64,000 nt of DNA from the NCBI GenBank assembly GCA_043228905.1, contig JBHGNT010000011.1, positions 10,788,001 through 10,852,000 of the forward strand, given 5' to 3'. This DNA comes from Azolla caroliniana. Its lineage: Eukaryota > Polypodiophyta. The notes beneath the pieces were generated by a model that did no database searches, was not told the origin of the DNA, and worked only from the letters and a program-made list of their open reading frames with translations. Below, piece after piece: positions 21,385-32,641 of this stretch (its first letter is position 1; every line of letters starts with the position of its first letter). The position numbers and the translations under genes were made by a program.

Positions 21385-22360
21385 ATGGTTGGTGAGAATG
21401 GAAGCCAAATAGTCATAGAAAAGCTGGATAAAAACAATTTCCCGGCGTGGAAATTCAGAATGACAAATTTCCTGATGGGAAAAGGATATTGGGATTACAT
21501 TGAAGTAGACCTAGAAGAGGCTCTAGAGATCCCAGAAGAAAATGCAACTACTGCACAGATTAAAGCATTTAAGGAATGGAATCAAGGGGCAAGAAAGGTA
21601 TTGCATTGGCTCTCACTTAGCATCTCAAATTCGATGCTTGGACACATATAGGATGCTATGCTTCCAAAAGAAGCTTGGGATAGTTTGGTAAAATTGTTTG
21701 CAGTGAAGACAAAGGCTAGAAAGCTTCAGTTGAAGACTGAGCTAAATACCTTGGAAAAAGGTAAGATGTCAGTGAATGAGTATGCTCTGAAAATAAAGAG
21801 CATTTGTGAATCACTTGCTTCTATCAATGTGAAGGTAGAAGATGATGATAAGGTGGAAATATGCTTAAGAAGCTTAGGAACTCAATATAAAAGCTTCAAA
21901 ACATCTATTCTCACAAGGGATAGCATCCCAAGTTTTCTAGATCTGGTTTCAATGCTTATAGTGGAAGAAAGAAATTAGATGGATAATGTAAACAAAGGAA
22001 ACTCTGAGACTGAGGGGCAAGCCCTCTACAATAGTGCTGGAAGAGGCCGAGGAAGAGGCCATGGAAGATTTGGTTCAGCTAGAACCAACAACAATCGTTA
22101 TCAAGGAAGAGGACAACAGGTTACAAGTGGAAGAAACAACATCAGAGGCAGGGGGAGCAATCGATGAAGAGGTAAGCAAACTTATTTGAATGATGATCTG
22201 GTTGTTGGTATTGTGGAAAACCAGGCCATACACAGTCTGAGTGTTATAAAAAGAAAAATGATGAAAAAAGAGGGAAGAGACAGCAAAATAATTATGCCTC
22301 AACTAGTGAAGATTGTGATAAAGATGGTGCATTTGTGGTGCAACATGAAAGCAATGGCTG
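21385..22360 (+). pseudogene. Copia-2 gag (broken)
   Basis: ATG at 21385 opens a copia Gag (IEKLDKNNFPAWKFRMTNFL, KEAWDSLVKLF, KMSVNEYALKIKSICESLA). TAG codons lie at 21649-21651 and 21976-21978. A Gly/Arg-rich segment (GRGRGRGHGRF) precedes a CCHC knuckle, CWYCGKPGHTQSEC, readable in another frame near 22199-22240. Confidence 0.88.
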
Positions 22361-25300
22361 AATGTTCACAGAGATGTAGTGAAGAGTTTATGTGGTATGT
22401 ATATTCTGGGGCATCTAATCATATGACAGGACATGCAAATTGGTTTGAAAGTTTAAGAGAACTAGAGATTCCTGGTTATGTACAGACAAGTGATAATACT
22501 ACTCACCAAATAGAGCATGTTGGAGATATCCCATTGTGGGAAGAAAAAGGAAAAACAAAATATATGTTGAATATTATGCATGTGCCAAACCTTGCAAAAA
22601 ATCTGATTTCTGTTGGACAAATAGTGGAGCAAGGAATGCAAGTTAAGTTTAAGCAAAGTGGATGCTTTATAGAGAAACAAGGAAAACTTATTGCAAAAGG
22701 AAAATGACAAGGAAGGATGTTTGTGTTAGATGTGGATATGCCTAAAAAGATTACAACCATGTTTGCAGAAGGAATGAGTGTAATCTTAGATGTGGAAATG
22801 TGGCATAAAAGAATCAGTCACATAAGTATGCAAACCTTGAAAAATATGTTGAGGAAAAATGCAGTGGCTAGACTGCCTAAGTTGAAACATTGTTAGATGA
22901 GCAAAATATGTGAAGCATGCCAATATGGAAAGCAAAACAGGTTACCTTTCCCTCATGAAAGACATGTAAGCAAAAAATTGTTGGATTTGGTACATACAAA
23001 TGTATGGGGACCAACAAAAAATGCATCAATTAGTGGATGTAAGTTTTATGTAACATTTATTGATGATTGCTCAAGGAAAACATGGGTTTATTTCATGAAA
23101 GAAAAAAGTGAAGTATTTGACGGTTTCCGTAAGTTTAAATGCATGCTAGAAAAGCAGGCTGGAACTAGAATAAAATGCTTAAGATTTGATGGAGGAGAGT
23201 ACTTCTCAAATGAATTTTCTGATTTTCTATGCAATTAAGGAATAAGGAGACAATTTACATGTAGATATACTCCACAGCAAAATGGAGTTGCTGAGAGGAA
23301 AACAAGAACTTTGGTGAACATAGCAAGGGCTTTAATGACAAAAAAATATATGTCATTGTATTACTGGGCAGAAGCTGTAAACATAACAAATTATATTCTA
23401 AATAGATGTATAACATCTAGAGTGCATGAAGTAAGTCCTGAAGAATGTTTCTATGGTAGGAAGCTTAGTTTAGAACACTTAGAAGTGTTTGGATGCCTTG
23501 CTTATGTTCATGTACCTTCTGAAGTGAGAAGTAAGTTTGATCCAAAAGCTGAAAAATGTATTTTTGTTGGATATTCAAAGGAGCAAAAAGGGTATAGATG
23601 CTATAACCCTTTGACAAAAAAGATTGTGGTAAGTCGAGATGTAATATTTGATGAGTTGGGCAGTTGGTACAGCCCAAAACAAAATGTAGAAACTGATGAA
23701 GACAATGAAAATGAAGATAGGGATAAATCTGAAAAAGTAAGAGATAACCACAGAGATGGAAACAATGTTGGACAACAAAGTTCCACATCAATGGAATGTA
23801 TTGGACCATCGAGAAGCTCAGGTAGTAAATCGGAATCTAATGCTTGGAGTGGAAAAAATGCAAGACACAAAAAATATGATGATAAAAAGGGAAAACAAAA
23901 GATGCCAGAATATGAAATGCTTGATGATGTGTCTAGAAACATGGAAGATGTAGATTCAGATACGTCATTGGATGATGAGCTTGGTATAGAAGCCTTGAAA
24001 ATCCTTGGTATGGAAAAAACAATGAAGGATGCAAATCAGAAACTGAGAAGATCAAATAGAGAGAAAAAGATTGTTGAAAGATTTGGTTATGATACATATA
24101 TGGCCATGCATTATGCATACATGTCTAAAGTGGTACAAATCCCTGATCCAAATAGTTTTGATGAAGCAAAATCTGATAAGAAATGGGTGAATGCAATGCA
24201 AGAAGAAATAGATGCATTGGTTGAAAACAGAACATGGGATTTGGTGAAGTTACCGAAAAAAAAAAATGTTGTAGGTTGCAAATGGGTCTACAAAACAAAG
24301 CATGATTCAAATGGAAATGTTAGTAGACATAAAGCAAGACTTGTTGCAAAGGGATATGCCTAGATGCAAGGAATTGATTATGATGAAACATTTGCATCGG
24401 TTGCAAAGATGGCAACATTGAGGACACTACTTGCTATGAGTGCAGCCAAACGATGGGTTCTACACCATATGGATGTAAAAAATACTTTTTTACATGGTAA
24501 CTTGGAAGAAGAAGTGTACATGTGTCAACCACCAGGTTTTGAAGATAAGAAGCATCCACAATATGTATGTAGGCTGAAAAAGGCTCTCTATGGATTGAAA
24601 CAAGCACCTAGGGCATGGCATAAAGAACTTTCAGAATCTCTGAAAAAAATTGCTTTCAAAATGTCAAAGGCTGATCCATCATTATATGTAAAGAAGATAA
24701 ATTATTGCATTGTTGTTATCCTGATTTATGTTGATGATTTAATCATTGGAGGTGATTCCATGAATGAAATAAGCAAGCTAGAAAAAATTCTTGAAATGCA
24801 ATTTCATATGAAGGATTTGGGAGAGCTGAGATACTTTCTTGGCATTGAGATGATCAGATCTGAAAGTGGTATATATATGTTGCAAAAACAGTATGCAACA
24901 ACTATGTTGAAGAAGTATGGTATGCTTGGATGCAAACCTATCGGTATACCACTAGATAAGAACTGCAAATTGAGGGCTGATTTGGGAGCCAAAATAGAAT
25001 ATGTAAACACGTACATGTCTATGGTGGGTAGCCTCATATATTTGACCATAACAAGACCTAATTTGAGTTATGTTGTTGGATCAGTCAGCCAGTTTATGCA
25101 ACAACCAACAAAGCCACATTTGGACTGCATTAGAAGAATTTTGACGTATGTAAAAGCTACTCAAAATTATGGATTGTTTTACGGGGATGATCTGGACATA
25201 AATCTGGAAGGATATACAGATGTTGATTGGGCTGGATGCCAAACTGACAGAAGATCCACAAGTGGATATATGTTTACATTGGGAAGTGCAACTATTTCAT

Positions 25301-25728
25301 GGAGTAGCAAGAAACAAGCTATTGTTGCATTATCAAGTACTGAAGCTGAATATAGAGGAGCTGCAATAGCCATTTGTGAAGAGGTATGGATCAAAAGATT
25401 GCTTTCTGATTTAGGAGAATATATAGATAGTGTTGTCACAATTTGGTGTCACAATATGAGCAGTGTTCAATTGGCAAAAAACCTAGTGTTCCATGCAAGA
25501 ACAAAGCACATTGAAGTGCATTATCACTTTGTTAGAGAAAAAGTGATCGATGGAGAAGTGGATCTGTTGTATGTAAGTACAAATCAGCAAGTTGCTGATA
25601 TTCTTACGAAGGGATTGAGCATGGAAAAACATACACAGTTTAGAGACATGATGGGAGTTATAACCATCGCCATGGTAGCTGAAAAGCATGAAGAAAAGAA
25701 GATTGAAGATGATTCCAAGAAAGGATAA
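22361..25728 (+). pseudogene. Copia-2 pol: protease, integrase, RT, RNase H (broken, two active-site changes)
   Basis: The protease motif reads YSGASNHMTG, so the catalytic Asp is Tyr. Integrase: HTNVWGPT (first Asp changed to Asn), FDGGEYFSNEF and PQQNGVAERKTRT (catalytic Glu kept). [13 protein letters not shown], a TAG at 24361-24363, then [21 protein letters not shown] and LIYVDDLIIGG. RNase H: DVDWAGCQTDRRSTSGY, LSSTEAEYRGAA, and CHNMSS where family members have CDN, so a second catalytic Asp is lost. The last 454 codons are open, suggesting moderate age. Stops at 22705, 22894 and 23236 break the front half. Confidence 0.92.
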
Positions 25729-25746
25729 GTTGAGCTTGAGGGGGAG

Positions 25747-26051
25747 TGTTGAGAAGCAAGCTCAACAAAGGTATGTGATGCTTATTGAGAAATAAGCTAT
25801 AGTAGTTATTAGCTAATTAGCTACTAGTGGACATAAAGGTGAAACATCTATTTAGCTACTAGCAGCTATTTAGCTACTGGCAGCTAATTAGCTGCATATA
25901 TAAGTCACTTATGTACTTAGGTAAAAAGTAAGTGTAGTAAGTAGAAGAGTAACAAGAGTGAGAGTAGAGGAGAGAAGTAAGAATAGAAAACAGACGAGAG
26001 CAAGTTGAGCTTTGTGTGTAATGGAATAGAAGCTTTTTGGTTTGCCACACA
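25747..26051 (+). repeat. Copia-2 3' LTR
   Basis: Begins TGTTGAGAAGCAAGC after the polypurine tract and holds tandem 'tagctactagcagctattt' motifs. It ends approximately at CACACA (26051). The end is inferred. Confidence 0.7.
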
Positions 26052-26309
26052 GAGGTAAGTCTCCTTCCCCTTCTTTTCTATCTTGAGCACTAAATGATCT
26101 AGCACATCATGATCCATTGTGCACACAGAAGAGTCGTAGTGCCTTTGTAACAAATCGGACGAGTCGAGGAGCAATGAAGGGGTCATGGGACGAAGGAACG
26201 GACCAAACGTGGAGCGCGAGCTAGGTGAGAGGATGCCAAGAGGAGTCGGTTGGAAGGACTGGCTAAATCTAACATGACGGATCGACCTCAAGTTGAGCTT
26301 GAGGGGGAG
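26052..26309 (+). other. Fragment of a copia 3' internal end with polypurine tract
   Basis: It ends in TTGAGCTTGAGGGGGAG directly before an LTR at 26310. The sequence before it is G/A-rich and charged when translated, but no pol domain is seen. Confidence 0.5.
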
Positions 26310-26715
26310 TGCTGAGCGAGCAAGTTCAACATGGGCTGGACCGGTTGGATAAGCAGGTTGGTCAGACCCGGAAAGAGGATCAACTCCAGTTGGCTAGGCC
26401 CTCTTTCCGGGTCGGATGCCGGATACCGGTTCTGGATTACGAAATCGGATGTCGGATCCGGATGATGGAACATCACACTTGGTGACATGTCCTATTCTAT
26501 TAAATAGGTCCAACGTATGAAATTAGTGTTAGATTCTCTTTTAAGAGCATTGAAGTACATATCAGTACTTCTTAATGGCCCTGACAGATGGGCTTGTATA
26601 TATCAAGTGCACAGAAGCATTATGTAAAATTTTGAGCATCTTTCTGTAATAGAATTTGTGTTGTCTACTCTCACTCAGTCTCACTCTCTCTTGTACTCTT
26701 TGTTCTGTGCAGTGC
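26310..26715 (+). repeat. Copia LTR fragment of the Copia-B/Copia-C type
   Basis: Starts TGCTGAGCGAGCAAG after a polypurine tract. It carries the palindrome GAAGTAC-ATATCA-GTACTTC followed by a 'gcttgtatata' promoter-like segment, as in the LTRs at 52063 and 60421. It ends at the joint with minus-strand copia integrase near 26715, so its 3' end is truncated. Confidence 0.7.
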
Positions 26716-27609
26716 AACATGGGAACAATTTGTTCTTGAATTATCCAATTCATTCTTTCTGAAATTCCATTTTCCTCCGGACTATATAAGGCCGTAAAAT
26801 ACCATCTAATGCCACGTTGTCTGCAGAATTTGACGAATTCGTCTGATCGTTATTCTCCACCATTGTCAAACCGAAGAAATTTTAACTTTTAGTTGGTTTG
26901 ATTCTCTATCATCGTGAGCCATTCCATGAAGATCATGAACACATGATTTTTGGTTTTGGCTAGGTACACACCTTCCGAGTCACGTCGTCGATAAATGTAA
27001 CGAAGTATGACGCACCGTTGAGGGACTAATGTGGCATCGGGCCACAAACGTCCGAATGGACTACGTTGAGTGGATTTTACTCTCTTGTCTCGTTCATACT
27101 AGCAATGCTCGCAAAAGTAATGGTCTAAGAAGGAGAGCTTAGGGATATGGTCGACCCTAAATAGATGTATGATGCTGGCACCAACCTTGCTCAGATAGCT
27201 AAGTTGTCCATGCCATAGGGGCAACACCTGAATATCGACTGTCTCTAAGCGTGATGTATAATGGGTACAAGGAATGTACCTTCTGCCCTTAACCAAGCTG
27301 GAGGTTCCCTCTGTGGAGTGTCCACCCTCCTGAAGAGAAGTCGGCACAGATGCCATCTTCATCGATTTATCCCACCGAGATTAGCGGCCCTATTAGTTCT
27401 AGGACGTGTGCAAAATAGAACCACCCGGTAGGTTAAGTTCTATTGTCCTAATTCCGATTATGGCACACTATTGAGAGTTTCTGACTCGAACTGAGTCGGA
27501 ATGCGGAGCCGAATACTACCAAAATTGAGATCGGCGAGGTGTCACATGATATGATGCACCCGAATCGAGAAGCCAGTTAGGGGCTTCTTCGACCGTATAC
27601 AAAACTCCT
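26716..27609 (-). pseudogene. Copia-D protease and integrase remnant
   Basis: The protease reads WLLDSGASYHVTPRRS near 27580-27535. Integrase fragments include FDNGGE and SPEENGISERMN (catalytic Glu in EN/ER context) near 26850-26750. Frameshifts and stops are numerous. It ends at the element joint near 26716. Confidence 0.8.
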
Positions 27610-28489
27610 TATTCAACCGTATTCTCGATAACCAAAAGGTTCGAGTTGTCAAACAGAATGTCAACTGAGCAGCTGATAAAGTTTTTAGCTCCTCTTACTG
27701 GCTGCCCTTTTGCCCTGATCTCTGAGTTTTTTTGTTCTTGGCTTTTAGGGCATGCCATTCGGCTTTGATATGTCCAGGCTTCTTGCAGTAATTGTTCGTT
27801 CGGGTATCCCTGGACTTGCTTCGGCCTCTCGCATTGGTCGGTTGTCAGCAAGAACTTCTTCCTCAACTTTTCGGTTAGTCGGCCGAACTTTGCACCATGA
27901 AAGTATCATGTACTGACTCATGCGTGAATGTTTTTCTCTAAGCGTCTTCAGACAAGATGGATCTCGTTTTCTCAGAGTATTTGACGACCGTAGCTGATGC
28001 ATTACACATAGTTGTGACGAAAGTTTCCTATGATGGGGGGAGATGCTCATCAACAGCAGAGCTTTTAGCTCATCATCAATAATCATCCCCTATGCCGAAA
28101 TTTGGGAATTGATGCTTTTGTATTTGTTGAAATGTGCCTGAACCGAATAAGATTCTTTCATTCGAAGATTGTATAAGATAAATCTTTGTGACCGCCACAT
28201 TCTTTTTGTATGTGTCCAACAACATTTTCCATAATTCGTAGGTTTTTGGATAGGATTGCATCGTATAGTAAACTTATTTAGGTAGATGCATCTGAATTGT
28301 GGCACAAGTTATACCATCTAACTTCATCCACTCATTCGGTTTATATTCTTCTGGACAATTTTTATTCTCAATTGGGTCAATTTGACCCTTCACGATCAGG
28401 TAGCCATGCATTTGTTCCTTCTAGAAATTGAAGTTCATGTTGTCAAACTTCCTGAGACTCATCTTTGATAAGCTGGATGTGGAGGCCAT
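27610..28489 (-). pseudogene. Copia-D gag (broken)
   Basis: The ATG lies at 28489-28487 (minus strand). The frame has a TAG after about 22 codons and a TAA later, then YTMQSYPKTYELWKMLLDTY, typical copia Gag. A zinc knuckle resembling NYCKKPGHIKAEW lies near 27790 in another frame, with its last Cys replaced by Trp (usual pattern CxxCxxxGHxxxxC). Confidence 0.8.
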
Positions 28490-28682
28490 TTTTGATAGAA
28501 GTCGACTAGTCGAAAGTTCTACTCGGAGAGGCTACGATAAGGGGAAGGGTACAACGGGTTGGTTTACCCAAAGTATGATCTAGTGAAATAGAACACAAGC
28601 TGAGTCGACTGATTCAATGTTTTGCTCGGGGTGACTACAGTCGAAAACATAGGTACAACTGACTGGTTTACCTAAAGTGTGG

Positions 28683-28820
28683 AAATCTAATCTTGTAAGA
28701 GGAAGAAGCACTCACCAAGGTTTGTGCCCAATTCAACTAAGCCCAACTAGGCCAAGGTTTACATAGCTGAATTGGGCACAAACCTTGGCGAATGCTTCTT
28801 CCTCTTACAAGATTAGATTT
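28683..28820. repeat. Long inverted repeat (56-bp arms, 26-base loop)
   Basis: Arms 28683-28738 and 28765-28820 are complementary at 53 of 56 positions. They begin AAATCTAATCTTGTAAGAGG on the left. The repeat lies in the leader of Copia-D between primer-binding site and gag. Confidence 0.95.
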
Positions 28821-28977
28821 GTAGATGCCCAACAAAAGATTTCAATTAGATTGAAAATCTTGTAGATTCCTATTCAAAATAGCTAGCAAGTTGAAGTCTT
28901 CATTAGTCGAATCAAAGTTGTTGATGATGGCAACAAGTGAGCTTCAACAACAGAAAGAATCGAGCTCTGATACCAAT

Positions 28978-29315
28978 TGTTGGACGTGAGGTTGTCAAGG
29001 TAAGGATGCAACACCAATAGTATGTATATCAATTGACTAACAAGGTGAAAGATTAAGATAGATTGAACAGACTTGACCAAACATAAAGTGCAAGAGATTA
29101 ACAACAAATGATGGAGAGAGAGAGAGAGAGGGAGGGAGGCAGGGAGGGAAAAGCGAGAGGCACACAAAATACAACTATATTATTCAAATAGCAACAACAA
29201 CATCAACTTTAAACTAGGTTACAAGTCGATTATATACTAACCAAACTAGGGCAAACTGCCCTTTATGCTATTTACATCAATAGCATATTCTAGTTTGTCC
29301 AATGGGGCAATGTGA
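28978..29315 (-). repeat. Copia-D 5' LTR (outer limit uncertain)
   Basis: On the minus strand the LTR ends CCAACA next to the primer-binding site. It contains (GA)n at 29110-29130 and a segment 'ctagggcaaactgccct' related to the Copia-A LTR (59411-59836). Its outer end is not visible by eye. Confidence 0.6.
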
Positions 29316-30438
29316 ATACGTCCATTATATTACCGTATTTGACAGTTCTATGATATTTCCATGCTCCTACACCTGCTCCATTATGCGCAAAACCTACTCT
29401 GGTACCAGATATTACAACAAACAGTTAAGCAAGCATGAAATATTTAAGAGGGGTACTCCAGAAAATGAGAAAAGGGTATATTATAATATTAGAGGAAGTA
29501 TTACATGGGGGATATTCCCCTAATTTCTAAAAATAGCCTCCCCTCCTTTGTGCACACATGGCATTTAAATAACAATCCACTCAACTAGTGGGCCCTCTAA
29601 CATCTCTAACTACTCCAAATAACTCTTCCCTTAATTTCTCTAATCCTAACTAGTCCATTACACTAGCCAAGTAGAAATTGTTTCATTGCTTCTTTATTTA
29701 TTTTCTATTCTAGCACCTCTAGACCCAAAATAATAAGTGAATCTTTAAGTAGCATTATTCTTCGATTAATGCCTTATTTTAGGTGGAAGAGATGTGCTAC
29801 TATATCAATGCCTAAAATTTAGGCCATAATTTGTCGTGCAAAAAAGTCCAACAAGTTGTTTGTATGATTGAGACAATGCATCTATGCTCATTAATGTGGA
29901 ATGTGAACCACAAACATGGATGCATTCGAGTAAGCAAGAAATGTGTATGATTGTGCATGTGCATGCATGACTACTCATTATATAATTAACTTGAGGATTT
30001 TATTCAATTAAGAATGTTAATAAAAGCGTAAGTATTTCAAACAATCAAATGAAAGTTCGATTAACAATCTAATGAAAAGATCTATTAATGATTTAATAAA
30101 ACATCATTGATGATCGAATCATTGATAAAATCAATTATCTTGATAATTATGATCATTAATAAGTTTGATTAAATATTATAAAATTGAAGCATTGATTGAT
30201 AATTTATTATAAAAACGATTGATAATAAAATTATCGATATTTATCCCAAGGATACAACCAATTGAATGCACTTGATGTCCAAATTCCTAATTTTGTTGCG
30301 TGCAGTTATATCTACTACCTAAAAGTAATATGCACTTCTACTTTTGTGAGGGCATGAATGATTTAGTAGACCTTTTTAAGTGTTGAGACTAAAATAAGTA
30401 ATAGGCTTTAATTATCCTTAATTCTTTATGTATAAGTT

Positions 30439-30510
30439 GGGTGTTTGGACTACCTAAAACTTAGGCTTTGGGTGCAAGAGATAGAGAGTTTGATTCTCTC
30501 AACAATCGAC
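30439..30510 (+). pseudogene. Decayed tRNA-Pro(TGG) copy
   Basis: The segment keeps GGGTGTTTGGACTA at the 5' side, GGCTTTGGGTGC across the anticodon loop and GAGTTTGATTCTCTC in the T-arm, parallel to tRNA-Pro at 13150. The D-arm and the 3' acceptor strand are ruined, so it cannot fold. Confidence 0.75.
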
Positions 30511-30785
30511 AAGAGACCTTTTACTAGCAATGAAAATTACATTACCAACATGGAATACATTTATGTAACTAATGGAATGTGGTGAAAATGGGAGATTTTA
30601 ATAACCAAGTGTTTGTAGTCCAAAAATAGAAAGTTGTTTGAGAATCGCATAACTTATGCCTGAATCAAGCCCTTCTTTATCAACAATTTGTAGAGCAAGC
30701 ACAATGAATTATTGAAACTGAAACTTTAAAAAATAGACGAGTGCAAGCAAAATGGGAAAGGAGAAGGATGTTTACGTTGGGGTTC

Positions 30786-30856
30786 GTCCAAACCCACTTG
30801 AATTGGAGACCTCCAGTGTGTGAGACCAAGGGAATGTCCAACTACACCATCCAAAC
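30786..30856 (-). pseudogene. Decayed tRNA-Val(CAC) copy
   Basis: On the minus strand it reads GTTTGGATGGTGTAGTTGG, then the loop GTCTCACACAC, then GGAGGTCTCCAATTCAAG, matching tRNA-Val at 13307 with many substitutions. The downstream flank (30720-30668, minus strand) also matches the flank at 13440-13495, so the copy includes flanking DNA. Confidence 0.8.
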
Positions 30857-32641
30857 TTGTGTTGAAATTAATCCCTTCAGTCACTAATTGCGAAAAAATT
30901 GAATTATAGCATGAGATTGATTTCCCCTTTTGTTGTCTTGGATGTATCCTCAATAGCCTTGTCTAACAAAAATATTAGTGCATTTCGTACTTCCTTGAAG
31001 TGAAGTTATCGTAGTCAAACTTCTCACAAGAGAGAGAGGTACCCATTTGTTGATTCATCCTTTTGGCAATGATATCTTCTTTTGATCTTCTCAACAAATG
31101 AAATGTGTGATAGAGTGCCTCCATATATGAGCTATGGAGCCCACTACACTAGCAACAATCAGTTGCAACATGTATGAGTTAATTCTTCTTGAACAATGAT
31201 GACAACTAGAACACGCACAAAAAGTGAATGAGCTATGGTGATCAACCCTCATGTTTTGATATATAATGTCTTTCAACATACGTCCCAAAAGTTTTCTTAC
31301 ATGGGTGTTCTTCTTCATAACCACATCAAGGTAGGTGCTTGGGGACATACCACCATCTACTCTTTTGTACACGGGATGGGCGAGAGCGAGTGTCAATCAT
31401 CCTCGAGCTACTCCCTTGTAAACTATTTACAAAAGCAAGATCTAAACTCACTCTATAACGTAAGTACTTGCACAAGATTAATTAAAAAAGAATGCACAAA
31501 GTTTATAAAGTAAAACCACAGACATGCACGTATTCACATTCTTAGGGCTATATCCCCCATAATCGAGCAATTGACTTCATATTCCCTTGTAAAATAACAC
31601 GAACTCCAAACTGACTATATAATGTGGTTAATCAATCCTAATCCAAGGGTTTTCTAGTTACAAATCACGTATAAATATCAAACCATACATTAGAGTAATG
31701 GATAACATCTTATATATGCAATATGGATAAAAGCTTCAGGCCTCTCTTTCTCCTAGAAATGCTGCCATTAAACGAGCAATGTGGCACCATAAAATATAAA
31801 CACATTCAAGATGGGTAAAAAAGGCACCATTTATATTTCATGATAACAAGATAACCTTGGAAATATGAAGAAGCCATAGTGGGTTTCCAATGTAAACTGA
31901 AATGCTACAAACAAAAATCAAATTTCCATTGTATCCATTACAACCAAAAAATCATGAAGAAGACTTTAGTTTTGTAAAAGAAGTAGATACATATATCTGA
32001 TAATGGGTGTTGATTGAAGTGTGTGCACACATATGCTCTATCCATATCAAAGGCTACCCATAGAGGTTCAATTTAATATTAATGTATGGGAGAAATTTAA
32101 TTAGTTTTTTTGAATCAATGATATCAATCATATTACTCATCATAACCTCACAGATAGAGTTCTATGAAGAATTCATGCAAGTTGCGAGAGATGAAATGAG
32201 ACTTTGATATTAAGATCTACCAAAAGGTCAAAAATGACCAATGAGACCAACAACAGTCAAGCACTAATTCTATCCAAAATACAAATGAGATACCTCTGGG
32301 CGGAATAATAAAAAAAACTAGCCAATAGCAATAAACCATAAGCATTCAGGAACAAACCAGTATACATGCGAAGTTCCTCCATGCACCATGGTTCAAAGCT
32401 CAGAGGTAATGATTATCATCAGTTCATAACTTGCAATCAATATTTACAAAAAATACCTCCTTTTTTTGTTCAGTGATTTTTACCTTTGGTTTACTCTATA
32501 CATTAAACCCAAAAGGCTTTCTAAAATAAAATCTAGTCCTATTTTTTTTGAAGTCCCATATCCATCTGAATGTTCATTCTCATACTTGGTCATTCAGTAG
32601 GGTTTTCTTCTCTTTAGTAGTTGTAGCTAAGATGGATTTGA

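Larger units (their letters stand above)
21385..26051 (+). mobile_element. Copia-2: nearly full-length copia internal region with 3' LTR, no recognisable 5' LTR
   Basis: Gag, protease, integrase, RT and RNase H follow in copia order. A polypurine tract (TTGAGGGGGAG) and an LTR beginning TGTTGAGAAGCAAGC come next. The sequence before the gag start (tatcaaatcctcatagaaa) may be an eroded primer-binding site, but no copy of the 3' LTR lies upstream. Confidence 0.88.
26716..28976 (-). mobile_element. Copia-D: decayed minus-strand copia, leader to integrase
   Basis: On the minus strand the element has a primer-binding site TTGGTATCAGAGCTCG (28962-28976), a leader of about 470 bases with a long hairpin, gag, protease and integrase. 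It is cut at the end of the integrase core where it meets the LTR at 26310-26715. RT and RNase H are missing. Confidence 0.85.
29316..32641. other. AT-rich intergenic region with two tRNA pseudogenes
   Basis: No protein gene is recognised. 30000-30240 is dense in GATTGATAAT-like words. The tRNA relics at 30439-30510 and 30786-30856 are listed separately. Confidence 0.5.
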
